Assembly: GCF_010726245.1 (NCBI RefSeq)
Contig: NZ_AP022561.1
Coordinates: 4,650,001-4,714,000, forward strand
Direction of reading: 5' to 3'
DNA: 64,000 nucleotides
Origin: Mycolicibacterium aichiense
GTDB lineage: Bacteria; Actinomycetota; Actinomycetes; Mycobacteriales; Mycobacteriaceae
Every line of letters begins with the position of its first letter. Positions within the stretch are counted from its first letter, which is position 1. Under the pieces are notes generated by a model, which ran no database searches, had not been told where the DNA came from, and worked only from the letters and a program-made list of their open reading frames with translations. Both the position numbers and the translations under genes were made by a program. Positions 33,822-44,566 of the stretch are shown piece after piece.

Positions 33822-34709
33822 TCAGCCGCTCACCACGCAGCGGAAGCCGATGTGGGTGGTCGACGTGTCCTGCGACTGGGGCGACCGCGCGGCGGGCCGG
33901 TACCGGTGGCAGTACTCCGGCGCGCACAGATGCGAGCCGCCTTTGAGGGCCTGGCTGACGGCGGGATCGGGCACGGTGGGCGGCGGGCAGCACGAATTCC
34001 TCTGGTCCTTCTGGTTCAGCACGTGGTGCGCCGAGAACCGGGTGGTCGTCCACTCCCAGACATTGCCGATCATGTCGACCAGCCCGAACCCGTTCGCCGG
34101 GAAAGTCCCCACCGGCGAGGTCCCCGTCCACCCCGACGCCCCGTCGTTGCGGTACGGGAACCGCCCCTGCCAGGTGTTCGCCATCAACGCGCCCTCGACG
34201 GTCGGCTCGGTTCCCCAGACGTAGTCCGTGGTGCTGCCGGCCCGTGCGGCGTACTCCCACTCCGCCTCCGTCGGCAACCGCCGGCCGGCCCACCGCGCGT
34301 AGGCGGCCGCGTCGGGATAGGCCACCTGCACGACGGGATGGTCGGCCTTGTCCGCGATGTCGCTGCCGGGCCCGAACGGTGCGCGCCAGTTCGCGCCGGG
34401 CGCCCAGTCCCACCACTGCCGCCAGTCCCGCAGATCCACCGGGCCCGAAGTGGGCCGGAACACCAGGGCACCGGGTTGCAGATCCGCTTGCGGCACACCG
34501 GGATACAGCGCCGGGTCGAGTGCCTTCTCGGCGACGGTGACATGCCCGGTGGCAGCGACGAACTCAGCGAACTGCGCGTTGGTGACCGGATGCCGGTCGA
34601 TCGCGAATGCGTCCACGGTGACCGTGTGGATCGGCGCCTCTTCGGGATAGAAACTCGTCGACCCCATTCGAAAGACACCGCCGGGCACCTCGACGAGCTC
34701 GGTGAGCAT
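33822..34709 (-). CDS. Formylglycine-generating enzyme (sulfatase activator)
   Basis: The 295-residue protein is a formylglycine-generating (SUMF1) enzyme. It has EVPGGVFRMGS, RLPTEAEWEYAARAG, MIGNVWEWT and the copper-binding cysteine pair in GSHLCAPEYC near the C-terminus, followed by RYRPAAR. It oxidises the Cys of a C-x-P-x-R motif in sulfatases to formylglycine. The sulfatase three genes away on the same strand has exactly that motif. Corresponds by position to Rv0712. No signal peptide; it acts in the cytosol before export or folding. Confidence 0.95.
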   Translation of the reverse strand: MLTELVEVPGGVFRMGSTSFYPEEAPIHTVTVDAFAIDRHPVTNAQFAEFVAATGHVTVAEKALDPALYPGVPQADLQPGALVFRPTSGPVDLRDWRQWWDWAPGANWRAPFGPGSDIADKADHPVVQVAYPDAAAYARWAGRRLPTEAEWEYAARAGSTTDYVWGTEPTVEGALMANTWQGRFPYRNDGASGWTGTSPVGTFPANGFGLVDMIGNVWEWTTTRFSAHHVLNQKDQRNSCCPPPTVPDPAVSQALKGGSHLCAPEYCHRYRPAARSPQSQDTSTTHIGFRCVVSG

Positions 34710-34713
34710 GGCT

Positions 34714-35421
34714 TCAGGGTATGACGATGCTGAACTTGTCGGTCAGCACCGAGGCGGCCTCGTCGAAACCGGGAGCTCCCGCCGGCGCCTCCACGTGCAC
34801 GGCGACCAGATAGTTGCCGCTGTTGGTCCAGATGTGGGCGATGCGGTCGTGGTACTCCAGCGACTCGTCCGGATCCTGGGCCCAGGTGCCGATCAGCTTC
34901 TGCCCGCTGAATCCGCAGAAGTCACCCGGCAACAGGCTCAGCGTGCTGATCGGATACTTGGCCATCAGATCATCGCCGTACCGGGTGAAGGCATCGGCCG
35001 GCTCCAGCGTGGTGGCCGCGATCGTCACCTTGGCGACCATGTCGTCAGGCCCCGACAGCGACGCACCGACATCGCCGGCGCCGGGGGTCACCGACCATCC
35101 CTCCGGCACCCGAACGGTGATCTTGGGCGCGGCCGGGTCGGCGACGGCGGCCACCGCCGTCTGACCCTGCTGGTCCTGTCGGCACACGGCGGCGTTCGGC
35201 GGGACGGGCACCTTGGTGGTCTCCAGCACACCCGGTTGCGACGACTCCGGCTCGTCGGTCTCCCGGGTGGACGGCGACGCCGACGTGGGTGCGGCGCTGG
35301 TAGCGGAGGAGGAGGACGCCTCGGCACGGATCGGCATCCCGTCGCTGTTGCGCGCGCAGGCGGCAACGCCTGGAACGGCCAGCACCATCACCGCCGCAGC
35401 GGCACATACCAGCCGAGTCAC
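34714..35421 (-). CDS. Putative lipoprotein (LpqN/LpqT-like)
   Basis: The 235-residue protein has an N-terminal hydrophobic segment ending in a lipobox (VAAC, Cys22), a low-complexity Ser/Ala/Pro linker (about 30-65), and a globular domain with ITVRVPEGWSVTPG and a run typical of the mycobacterial LpqN/LpqT lipoprotein family. It should be anchored to the outer leaflet of the plasma membrane. It sits 4 bp from the formylglycine-generating enzyme and 21 bp from the sulfatase, so the three are probably co-transcribed. Role unknown; the family name is a moderate-confidence call. Confidence 0.72.
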   Translation of the reverse strand: MTRLVCAAAAVMVLAVPGVAACARNSDGMPIRAEASSSSATSAAPTSASPSTRETDEPESSQPGVLETTKVPVPPNAAVCRQDQQGQTAVAAVADPAAPKITVRVPEGWSVTPGAGDVGASLSGPDDMVAKVTIAATTLEPADAFTRYGDDLMAKYPISTLSLLPGDFCGFSGQKLIGTWAQDPDESLEYHDRIAHIWTNSGNYLVAVHVEAPAGAPGFDEAASVLTDKFSIVIP

Positions 35422-35442
35422 CGCTCCAGTATGACGCGGCGC

Positions 35443-37800
35443 TCAGTCCCTGGCGAAGGCCACCGCGAGCTCGCGCTCCGCATCGACATACGGAGTCCCC
35501 GACACGTCAACCACAACCTGGGCGATCGTTCCTCCGGTGAAGCTGAAAGGTGCCTGGTAGGCGGCCGAGACAGCCTGGCCGAGGTTGCGGCCGACACTGA
35601 CCCCGCCACCGGCCAACCCGAAGGTGAACGGGTGGGCTTTCACACCGGTCAGGGTGGCCACCGCGGCCCCGTCGACGTACAGCGTGGCGTCGCCGACCGG
35701 GGTATGGCTGCCGTCGACCGTGCCGGTCCGGGCGTAACCCACCCCCAGGATGTGGTCGCCCAGCGGCAGCGGCTCCGGGGCGATCACCCGCTGTTCCTCT
35801 TCGCCGAAGAAGTTGTAGACGAACTGCAGGCGTCCGTCGGCGACGAACAGCACATAGCCGCCGTGGCCGGCCCCCTGCTTGAACAGCACGCCGCGCACGT
35901 CGGGCGTGCTGATGGCCACCTCGGCCAGCACCGAGAACGAGCGGCCGACGATGTTCACACAGGCACCCATCCCCACCGGCGCGGTATTCGGGTAGTAGAT
36001 GTAGCGCGGCCGATCACCGGCCAGCGTGGGTCGCCAGCGGCCCAGCATCTCCCCCACGTTGAGGTCGGACAACGGCAAGCCGTTGTATTTCTCGGCCTCG
36101 CTGAACCACAGCTTCTGCAATTCGGCGAGCTTCTCCGGGTGTTCGGCTGCGAGGTCGTGACATTGGCTGCGGTCGTTCTCGATGTGGTAGAGCTCCCAGC
36201 GGTCGTCCTCGAAATGCGACCAGCCCGACGGCGAGGCGGGGTGCACGGCGCTGGCGAACCACCCCTTGTGCCAGATGCCACGAGTGCCCAGCATCGTGTA
36301 GAACTGGGTCTCTTTGCCGGTCTTTGCCGTCGAGTCCTCCAGTGCCGCTTTGAAACTCACTCCATCGAGCGGCTTCTGGGCAATCCCCTTCACCGTGTGC
36401 GGGACGTCGATGCCGAGCAGCTCGTAGACGGTCGGCGTGACGTCACTAACGTTGACGTAGTTGTCCCGGACTTCACCGTGTGCGGCAATTCCGTTGGGCC
36501 AGGAGATGATTGCGGTGTCGGCGATGCCGCCTTCGTGTGAGGCGTAGCGCTTGTACAGCTTGTAAGGCGTATTGAACGCCATCGCCCACCCGATCGGGTA
36601 GTGGCCGTAGGTGGTGGGACCGCCCAGTTCGTCGAAGAAACGCATGCTCTCTTCGACGGTGTCGATGTAGCCGTTGAAGAACTTGCCTTCGTTGACCGAC
36701 CCGTTGGGCCCACCCTCGCCGCTGGCGCCGTTGTCGGAGATGACGACGATGATCGTGTTGTCCAACTGACCGGATTCGTCCAGATAGTCCAGCACTCGGC
36801 CGATCTGGGCGTCGGTGTAGGACAGGAAGCCGGCGAACACTTCGGCCATCCGGGAGAACAGCCGCTTCTCGGAGTCGGACAGCGATTCCCACGGACGCAC
36901 GGTGTCCCCTTCCGGCCAGGGCTGGCCGTCGGGTCCGGTGACGTCGTTGTACGGATTCACCGCGGACAGTTCGGTCTCCGGCGGCACGATCCCGAGCTTC
37001 TTCTGGTTCTCCAGGACGATCTCGCGGTAGCGCTCGTAACCCATGTCGAACGTTCCGGAGTAGCGGTCGGCCCATTCGGTGAACACGTGATGCGGGGCGT
37101 GCCCGGCCCCCGGGCACAGGTAGGTGAACCACGGCTTGTCGGGAGCAATCATCGTGGAATCGCGAATGAACTCGATTGTCTTGTCCGCCAGATCCTTCGA
37201 GAGGTGATAGCCCTCCTCGGGAGTGGCCGGCGCCTCCACGGGATGGCTGTCGTACATCAGCTCGGGATACCACTGATCGGTCTCACCGCCCATGAAGCCG
37301 TAGAACCGCTCGAAGCCGCGCGACAGCGGCCAGTGCCTGCGGGTCGCGGCGAGGCTGGACTCCTCGATCGGCGTGAGATGCCACTTGCCCACGCAGTACG
37401 TGTTGTAGCCGCGCTCGGCCAACACCTCCGAAATCAACGCGGTGTCGTCGGGAATCCGGCCGTTGATACCGGGGAAACCGTCGGTGAATTCCTCGACGGT
37501 CGCCATGCCGACGGTGGTCGAGTTCCGGCCCGTCAGCAGCGACGCGCGCGTCGGGGAACACAGTGCCGTGGTGTGGAACTGCGAAAGCCGCACGCCGCGC
37601 TCGGCGATCCTCGACATCGCCGGCATGGACACCAGCCCGCCGAAGCAATCCCAGGTCGCGATGCCGATGTCATCCCACACCAGGTAGAGCACATTGGGCG
37701 CGTTGTCCGGCGCAGTGGGCGCCGCATATGGGCCCCAGTCCGCCTCGGAATCGCGGATATCCAGTTCGATCTTGCCGTTGAACTCCGTGGTCATACGCAC
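35443..37800 (-). CDS. atsA: Arylsulfatase
   Basis: The 785-residue sulfatase has the metal-binding VLYLVWDDIG near residues 37-46 and the active-site motif ALCSPTRASLLTGRN, in which Cys81 (C-x-P-x-R) is the residue converted to formylglycine. Further alkaline-phosphatase-fold segments are WHLTPIE and VISDNGAS. The last 230 residues form a beta-rich domain. It cleaves sulfate esters to release sulfate. An ATG two codons downstream is an alternative start. No signal peptide is visible, so it appears cytosolic. It corresponds by size and place to Rv0711 and shares an apparent operon with the enzyme that activates it. Confidence 0.95.
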   Translation of the reverse strand: MRMTTEFNGKIELDIRDSEADWGPYAAPTAPDNAPNVLYLVWDDIGIATWDCFGGLVSMPAMSRIAERGVRLSQFHTTALCSPTRASLLTGRNSTTVGMATVEEFTDGFPGINGRIPDDTALISEVLAERGYNTYCVGKWHLTPIEESSLAATRRHWPLSRGFERFYGFMGGETDQWYPELMYDSHPVEAPATPEEGYHLSKDLADKTIEFIRDSTMIAPDKPWFTYLCPGAGHAPHHVFTEWADRYSGTFDMGYERYREIVLENQKKLGIVPPETELSAVNPYNDVTGPDGQPWPEGDTVRPWESLSDSEKRLFSRMAEVFAGFLSYTDAQIGRVLDYLDESGQLDNTIIVVISDNGASGEGGPNGSVNEGKFFNGYIDTVEESMRFFDELGGPTTYGHYPIGWAMAFNTPYKLYKRYASHEGGIADTAIISWPNGIAAHGEVRDNYVNVSDVTPTVYELLGIDVPHTVKGIAQKPLDGVSFKAALEDSTAKTGKETQFYTMLGTRGIWHKGWFASAVHPASPSGWSHFEDDRWELYHIENDRSQCHDLAAEHPEKLAELQKLWFSEAEKYNGLPLSDLNVGEMLGRWRPTLAGDRPRYIYYPNTAPVGMGACVNIVGRSFSVLAEVAISTPDVRGVLFKQGAGHGGYVLFVADGRLQFVYNFFGEEEQRVIAPEPLPLGDHILGVGYARTGTVDGSHTPVGDATLYVDGAAVATLTGVKAHPFTFGLAGGGVSVGRNLGQAVSAAYQAPFSFTGGTIAQVVVDVSGTPYVDAERELAVAFARD

Positions 37801-37876
37801 AGAATCCCACGCCGGTCACCGTTGCGCGGCGTTCTGTCGGCGCCTCGCAGACGAGTTGCAGGATGGTGATCACGAC

Positions 37877-37915
37877 AAAGGCGAGCCGCGGCTTATTCAG
37901 CCGTGGCTCGCCTTT
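37877..37915. terminator. Terminator after rpsQ
   Basis: A 16-bp stem (AAAGGCGAGCCGCGGC with its complement, one G-U pair) encloses a 7-base loop, with A/T ends on both sides. It is 16 bp after the rpsQ stop and separates the S10 operon from the arylsulfatase genes. Confidence 0.92.
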
Positions 37916-37930
37916 GCTAGGACCGGAGTT

Positions 37931-38227
37931 TTACTTGGCGCGCTCGAGCACCTCGACCAGGCGCCAGCGCTTGGTCGCCGACAACGGGCGGGTCTCCATC
38001 AGCGAGACGCGGTCGCCGATACCGGCGTCGCCGTTCTCGTCGTGCGCCTTGACCTTCGTCGTGGTCCGGATGATCTTGCCGTAGAGCGGGTGGCTCTTGC
38101 GAGATTCCAGCTCGACGACGATCGTCTTCTGCATCTTGTCACTGACCACGTAGCCGATGACCGTCTTGCGACGGCCGCGCGACTGCTCGGTGCGCTCAGT
38201 GTGCTTGGTGCCCTTTGTTTCTGCCAT
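37931..38227 (-). CDS. rpsQ: Small ribosomal subunit protein S17
   Basis: The 98-residue S17 has an N-terminal extension rich in Lys/Thr/Glu, then the OB-fold core [18 protein letters not shown] and the signature [25 protein letters not shown]. It is the last gene of the S10 operon and overlaps the rpmC stop by one base. Confidence 0.97.
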   Translation of the reverse strand: MAETKGTKHTERTEQSRGRRKTVIGYVVSDKMQKTIVVELESRKSHPLYGKIIRTTTKVKAHDENGDAGIGDRVSLMETRPLSATKRWRLVEVLERAK

Positions 38228-38460
38228 TACGATTCCTCACCAGCGGGTCCGGCGGCCAGACCCAGTTCACGTTCGCGCAGCACGGTGTAGATGCGCGCAA
38301 TCTCCTGACGCACGGTGCGGAGCCGGCGATTGTTGTCCAGCTGCCCGGTGGCCATCTGGAAGCGCAGGTTGAACAGCTCTTCCTTGGATTCCCGCAGCTT
38401 GTCGGTCAGCTCTTCGTCGGTGAGCTCACGCAGTTCGCCGGGGCTGATGCCAACAGCCAT
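38227..38460 (-). CDS. rpmC: Large ribosomal subunit protein L29
   Basis: The 77-residue L29 begins with [24 protein letters not shown] and has the [15 protein letters not shown] helix-turn-helix near the polypeptide exit tunnel. A short C-terminal tail extends past the usual end. It overlaps the flanking genes by one base each. Confidence 0.97.
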   Translation of the reverse strand: MAVGISPGELRELTDEELTDKLRESKEELFNLRFQMATGQLDNNRRLRTVRQEIARIYTVLRERELGLAAGPAGEES

Positions 38461-38876
38461 CAGAACTGCTCCTCTCGTGTCACGATGCGTGCCTTGATCG
38501 GCAGCTTGTGGATCGCGCGGGTCAGTGCTTCGCGCGCGATCTGCTCATTGGGGTAGCTCAACTCGAACAGCACGCGACCGGGCTTGACGTTGGCCACCCA
38601 CCACTCGGGCGAGCCCTTGCCCGAACCCATGCGGGTTTCGGCGGGCTTCTTGGTCAGCGGACGGTCCGGGAAGATGTTGATCCACACCTTGCCGCCACGC
38701 TTGATGTGCCGGTTGATGGCGATACGAGCGGACTCGATCTGCCGGTTGGTGATGTAGGCGTGCTCCAGTGCCTGGATGCCGTAGTCACCGAACGTCACCG
38801 ACGTTCCACCGCTGGCGATACCACGCTGCCTGGGGTGGTGTTGCTTGCGGTGCTTGACCTTACGGGGAATCAGCAT
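38460..38876 (-). CDS. rplP: Large ribosomal subunit protein L16
   Basis: The 138-residue L16 begins [19 protein letters not shown], with the conserved [23 protein letters not shown] and the [23 protein letters not shown] block that contacts A-site tRNA. It lies 3 bp after rpsC. Confidence 0.97.
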   Translation of the reverse strand: MLIPRKVKHRKQHHPRQRGIASGGTSVTFGDYGIQALEHAYITNRQIESARIAINRHIKRGGKVWINIFPDRPLTKKPAETRMGSGKGSPEWWVANVKPGRVLFELSYPNEQIAREALTRAIHKLPIKARIVTREEQF

Positions 38877-38879
38877 GAG

Positions 38880-40224
<1,345 letters not shown>

Positions 40225-40228
<4 letters not shown>

Positions 40229-40506
40229 CGCCGCTTACTCTTCCGGTCGTCCTTGATGTGACCTTTGAACGTGCGCGTCGGTGCGAACTCGCCCAGCTTG
40301 TGGCCGACCATCGCCTCGGTGACGAACACCGGCACATGCTTGCGACCGTCGTGGACGGCGAAGGTGTGACCGATGAAGTCCGGGATGATGGTCGAACGAC
40401 GCGACCAGGTCTTGATGACCTGCTTGGTGTTCTTCTCGTTCTGGACGTCGACCTTCTTGAGCAGATGGTCGTCGACGAACGGACCCTTCTTCAGGCTGCG
40501 TGGCAT
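40225..40506 (-). CDS. rpsS: Small ribosomal subunit protein S19
   Basis: The 93-residue S19 begins [19 protein letters not shown] and contains the signature [33 protein letters not shown]. Normal length. It overlaps rplV by 4 bp. Confidence 0.97.
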
Positions 40507-40521
40507 GTCTTAATCTCCTGC

Positions 40522-41358
40522 CTAGCGCTTCTTGCCGGTGCGCCGGCGTCGGACGATGAGCTTGTCGCTCGGCTTGTTGGGCTTGCGGGTGCGGCCCTCG
40601 GGCTTACCCCACGGGCTGACCGGGTGGCGGCCACCGGAGGTCTTGCCCTCGCCACCACCGTGCGGGTGGTCGACCGGGTTCATCACCACACCACGGACGG
40701 TGGGGCGCTTGCCCTTCCACCGCATGCGGCCGGCCTTGCCCCAGTTGATGTTGGCCTGCTCGGCGTTGCCGACCTCGCCGACGGTGGCGCGGCAGCGCAC
40801 GTCGACGCGGCGGATCTCACCCGACGGCATACGCAGGGAGGCGTAGGCGCCTTCCTTGCCCAGCAGCTGGATGCTCGAGCCGGCCGAGCGGGCCAGCTTC
40901 GCACCGCCGCCGGGACGCAGCTCGACGGCGTGGATCACGGTACCGGCCGGGATGTTGCGCAGCGGCAGGTTATTACCGGGCTTGATGTCGGCATTGGCGC
41001 CCGACTCCACGATGTCGCCCTGCGAAAGACCCTGCGGCGCAATGATGTAGCGCTTTTCGCCGTCCAGGTAGTGCAGCAGTGCGATGTTCGCGGTGCGGTT
41101 CGGGTCGTACTCGATGTGAGCGACCTTCGCGTTGACGCCGTCCTTGTCGTTGCGCCGGAAGTCGATCACCCGGTAGGCACGCTTGTGCCCGCCGCCCTTG
41201 TGGCGGGTGGTGATTCGGCCGTGGGCGTTACGACCGCCAGTGCCGTGCAGCGGGCGGATCAGCGACTTCTCCGGAGTCGAGCGAGTGATCTCGGAGAAAT
41301 CGGAGACGCTGGCACCGCGGCGACCGGGGGTCGTCGGCTTGTACTTGCGGATTCCCAT
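40522..41358 (-). CDS. rplB: Large ribosomal subunit protein L2
   Basis: The 278-residue L2 has [17 protein letters not shown] at the N-terminus, the SH3-like RNA-binding domain, and the conserved C-terminal [29 protein letters not shown] with the essential His near the peptidyl-transferase centre. Confidence 0.97.
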   Translation of the reverse strand: MGIRKYKPTTPGRRGASVSDFSEITRSTPEKSLIRPLHGTGGRNAHGRITTRHKGGGHKRAYRVIDFRRNDKDGVNAKVAHIEYDPNRTANIALLHYLDGEKRYIIAPQGLSQGDIVESGANADIKPGNNLPLRNIPAGTVIHAVELRPGGGAKLARSAGSSIQLLGKEGAYASLRMPSGEIRRVDVRCRATVGEVGNAEQANINWGKAGRMRWKGKRPTVRGVVMNPVDHPHGGGEGKTSGGRHPVSPWGKPEGRTRKPNKPSDKLIVRRRRTGKKR

Positions 41359-41398
41359 TATCTATTCCTGAGTTCTATCTGCAGTCGTTCCCGCCGGG

Positions 41399-41701
41399 TC
41401 AGGCGGGAGCTCCGAATAGGTCGATCGGCTTGCTGCCGGCGGCCAGGGTCACGATCGCGCGCTTGGTGCTCTTGCGCTGTCCGTAACCGGTGCGGGTGCG
41501 CTTGCGCTTGCCCTGCCGGTTGGCGGTGTTCACCGAGTCGACCTTCACCTTGAAGATCTTCTCGATGGCGATCTTGATCTGCGTCTTGTTCGAGCCGGGT
41601 GCGACGATGAACGTGTAGACGTTGTCCTCGATCAGTCCGTACGACTTCTCGGAAATGACCGGGGCCAAGATGATGTCGCGGGGATCAGTCACGGTCGCCA
41701 T
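41399..41701 (-). CDS. rplW: Large ribosomal subunit protein L23
   Basis: The 100-residue L23 begins [22 protein letters not shown] and has [28 protein letters not shown], which docks the signal recognition particle and trigger factor at the exit tunnel. Overlaps rplD by one base. Confidence 0.97.
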   Translation of the reverse strand: MATVTDPRDIILAPVISEKSYGLIEDNVYTFIVAPGSNKTQIKIAIEKIFKVKVDSVNTANRQGKRKRTRTGYGQRKSTKRAIVTLAAGSKPIDLFGAPA

Positions 41702-42345
41702 CAGGCCGAAACCTCCTGAACATTGGCGCCGATGTAGGCATTCAGCGCTTCCACGCTGAACACCACGTCGTCGGCGTTGAGAACGTCGTAGGTGTTGAGC
41801 TGATCCGGCGAGATCACGTGCACACCAGGCAGATTCCGCACGCTCTTGGCGCCGACTTCGTCTGCCCGGCCGATCACGACCAACACCTTGCGGCGGTCGG
41901 TCAGCGAACCCAGGAACGTCTTGGCGCTCTTGGTCGACGGGGTCTGCCCGCTGATCAGCTCGGTCACCGCGTGGATCCGCTCGTTGCGCGCCCGATCCGA
42001 CAACGCACCACGCAGTGCGGCGGCGATCATCTTCTTCGGGGTGCGCTGGCTGTAGTCACGCGGCTGCGGGCCGTGGACGACGCCACCACCGGTGAACTGC
42101 GGAGCGCGGGTCGAACCCTGACGGGCGCGACCGGTGCCCTTCTGCCGGTACGGCTTCTTGCCGCCGCCGGAGACCTGAGCGCGAGTCTTGGTGGCGTGGG
42201 TGCCCTGGCGCTTGGCGGCCAGCTGCGCATTCACCACCTGGTGCATGAGCGCGATGTTCGGTTCCACATCAAAGAGGGCGGCCGGGAGTTCCACGGTGCC
42301 GTCCTGCTTGCCGTCCGGAGTGCGAACGTCAATCTTCAGAGTCAC
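41701..42345 (-). CDS. rplD: Large ribosomal subunit protein L4
   Basis: The 214-residue L4 has the long tunnel-lining loop ([29 protein letters not shown]) and the C-terminal globular part. In enterobacteria L4 autoregulates the S10 operon; whether mycobacteria use this is not visible here. Confidence 0.97.
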   Translation of the reverse strand: MTLKIDVRTPDGKQDGTVELPAALFDVEPNIALMHQVVNAQLAAKRQGTHATKTRAQVSGGGKKPYRQKGTGRARQGSTRAPQFTGGGVVHGPQPRDYSQRTPKKMIAAALRGALSDRARNERIHAVTELISGQTPSTKSAKTFLGSLTDRRKVLVVIGRADEVGAKSVRNLPGVHVISPDQLNTYDVLNADDVVFSVEALNAYIGANVQEVSA

Positions 42346-42995
42346 TTCTCACCTCGTTTGACTGCCGTGCGAACCATCACGAGCCCGCCGTTGCGGCCGG
42401 GGACAGCACCCTTGATCAGGAGCACGCCGTTCTCGGCATCGACCTTGTGCACCACCAGGTTCTGCGTGGTGACGCGGTCGCTACCCATGCGGCCGGACAT
42501 CCGGGTGCCCTTGAAGACGCGGCCCGGGGTGGCGCAGCCACCGATCGAGCCGGGCCGACGGTGCACGGCCTGCGCACCGTGGCTGGCCCCCTGGCCCTTG
42601 AAGCCGTGTCGCTTCATGGTGCCGGCGAAGCCCTTGCCCTTGGAGGTCCCGGTGACGTCGACGTAGGCGCCGTCGGCGAAGATCTCCGCCGTCAGCTCCT
42701 GACCGACCTCGTAGTCGGCGGCAGCAGCCTCATCGTCGAGCCGCAGCTCGGCGAGGTGCCGGCGCGGGTTGACCCCGGCGGCGGCGTACTGACCGGTGAC
42801 CGGCTTGTTGACCTTGCGGGGGCTGATCTCGCCGTAGGCGAGCTGCACAGCGCTGTAGCCGTCACGCTCGGGCGTGCGGATGCGGGTGACCACGTTGGGT
42901 CCGGCCTTGACGACCGTGACGGGGACGACCCGGTTGTTTTCGTCGAACACCTGGGTCATGCCCAGCTTGGTGCCCAAAATGCCTTTTCGTGCCAT
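42342..42995 (-). CDS. rplC: Large ribosomal subunit protein L3
   Basis: The 217-residue L3 has [25 protein letters not shown] at the start and the long rRNA-penetrating loop [41 protein letters not shown]. It overlaps rplD by 4 bp and follows rpsJ. Confidence 0.97.
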   Translation of the reverse strand: MARKGILGTKLGMTQVFDENNRVVPVTVVKAGPNVVTRIRTPERDGYSAVQLAYGEISPRKVNKPVTGQYAAAGVNPRRHLAELRLDDEAAAADYEVGQELTAEIFADGAYVDVTGTSKGKGFAGTMKRHGFKGQGASHGAQAVHRRPGSIGGCATPGRVFKGTRMSGRMGSDRVTTQNLVVHKVDAENGVLLIKGAVPGRNGGLVMVRTAVKRGEK

Positions 42996-43014
42996 TTGTT
43001 CGTCGACTCCCCTA

Positions 43015-43320
43015 CTACTGGATGTTCACGTCGACGCTGGCCGGCAGATCGATGCGCATGAGAGCGTCAACGGTCTTCGGCGTCGGGTCGAGGATGTCGA
43101 TGAGTCGCTTGTGCGTGCGCATCTCGAAGTGCTCCCGCGAGTCCTTGTACTTATGCGGGGAGCGGATGACGCAATACACATTCTTTTCCGTCGGCAGCGG
43201 CACCGGACCAACCACGCTCGCACCGGTACGGGTGACCGTCTCCACGATCTTGCGCGCCGAGGCATCAATGGCCTCGTGGTCGTAGGCCTTGAGCCTGATG
43301 CGGATCTTTTGTCCCGCCAC
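43015..43320 (-). CDS. rpsJ: Small ribosomal subunit protein S10
   Basis: The 101-residue S10 starts with [25 protein letters not shown], contains [39 protein letters not shown] and ends at the normal position. The GTG at 43320 is preferred because it has AGGAG 7 nt upstream and gives the standard length; an in-frame extension to 43353 has no homology. It leads the eleven-gene S10 operon and also serves as the NusE transcription factor. Confidence 0.97.
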
Positions 43321-43765
43321 GCTTCTCCTACCTTCACTCCTGCTTGGTCCCATGGAGGGACACGGTGGTCATGCGCCGTTCCCGCCGGCTCTCGCCGGAG
43401 TCACAGCGCTGGCTATCGCCGCCGCTCTTTACCTGTCTCTGGTGCTCCGGCCCCCGCGGTCGGGTGTGTCGCCCTCACGCAGTCCCGAACGCACGGTCGA
43501 AATCTTCCGCACTCCGAGATGGGGACCGGACGCGCCCGTTCGGGCGCCGGTCGTACACCTTGGGCGGCACGCTCCCGCAGGGGAGGCGAACCCGGCTCAA
43601 GGCAACCCGAACAGTATGCCCTAGATCGCGGCACCAGCCAAATTCGGCCAGAGCCCCAGCTAAATCCGCCCGAACCCTGGTAGCGGGTCGGTTTGGCCGT
43701 GTCGGGTGACACCTCCAGCCGAGCCGGATCGCAGCGGCGAACCGACCAATTCTTGCCGCACGCCG
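43321..43765. other. Leader/promoter region of the S10 operon
   Basis: No gene is supported in these 445 bp. Open frames present here lack coding bias and family resemblance. The region must contain the S10 operon promoter and 5' leader. I see no strong terminator hairpin for the convergent side and cannot place promoter boxes with confidence. Confidence 0.5.
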
Positions 43766-44449
43766 TTACCCGGCCGGGGCCGGGGTGGCAGTCGGGTGGG
43801 CCCGATACAAGCTGACCGAGGTTCCGAGGTACCACACTCCGGTGGCGGCGACGGGCAGCAGCGTTCCCCACCCGCCTTCGATGGAGAACGGGCCGTCGTC
43901 GAGGAACACGCTGAACGTCCCCACCAGATTGACCACCGCAGCGATGACCGCCAGCCACCCGGTCCACCGCGGCAACACGGCTTGCGAGAACACGCAGCCC
44001 GCATAGCCGGTCGCGGCGAGAGCAACGATGAAGCCGCAGAGCGCCAACAACACCAGACTGAAATCGGCTCCCACCGCGCGCACCGCGGAGGCCGACAGCT
44101 CATGTGCCGCCCCCGCCGCGACGATCCGGATCGACATCGAGACGAAGGACAACGCGGCGACAGCCACCGTGCCGACGAAGAACAGATCGCCGAGATGACG
44201 ACCGACGGCTGCGGTGTGAAGCAGACGGCGGACCGCGACCGCGAACCAGATCACCAACCCCGTCGCCAGCGCGTACAACCACCCCTGCAGCACCACCTGA
44301 CTGTGGTGGTCGACGAAGAACCGTTGGACTGCCTGGTTACTGGCCTCGGGCCCGGGGGGCTTACCCGTCAGCATCGCGGCCACCACGGTCGCGATGACAA
44401 ATGCGATACCGGCGCTGCCGCCGGTGCGATCCAAACGTGAGTTGTCCAT
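43766..44449 (-). CDS. Hypothetical membrane protein, six predicted helices
   Basis: About 227 residues with roughly six hydrophobic helices (for example GIAFVIATVVAAMLTG, WLYALATGLVIWFAVAV, DLFFVGTVAVAALSFVSM, LVLLALCGFIVALAATGYAG). The pattern is similar to the DUF4386-type membrane proteins, without any catalytic motif. ATG at 44449 (MDNSRLDRTGGSAG) is preferred over a longer frame starting at 44521. It is divergent from the dehydrogenase operon. Function unknown. Confidence 0.75.
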   Translation of the reverse strand: MDNSRLDRTGGSAGIAFVIATVVAAMLTGKPPGPEASNQAVQRFFVDHHSQVVLQGWLYALATGLVIWFAVAVRRLLHTAAVGRHLGDLFFVGTVAVAALSFVSMSIRIVAAGAAHELSASAVRAVGADFSLVLLALCGFIVALAATGYAGCVFSQAVLPRWTGWLAVIAAVVNLVGTFSVFLDDGPFSIEGGWGTLLPVAATGVWYLGTSVSLYRAHPTATPAPAG

Positions 44450-44566
44450 CGTCGCCCCCGATAGCTGTGTCCCTTGCCGGACGATACGTCTGACCGGCGG
44501 GCCGTCGGCCGGTTTCTGCACTGAAATAGGTGACAGTCACTGCCATATCGGCATACGATGCCGCTC

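Noticed and set aside
34702..36540. 612-codon plus-strand frame across the lipoprotein and sulfatase
   Set aside because: It crosses two well-supported minus-strand genes and has no domain.
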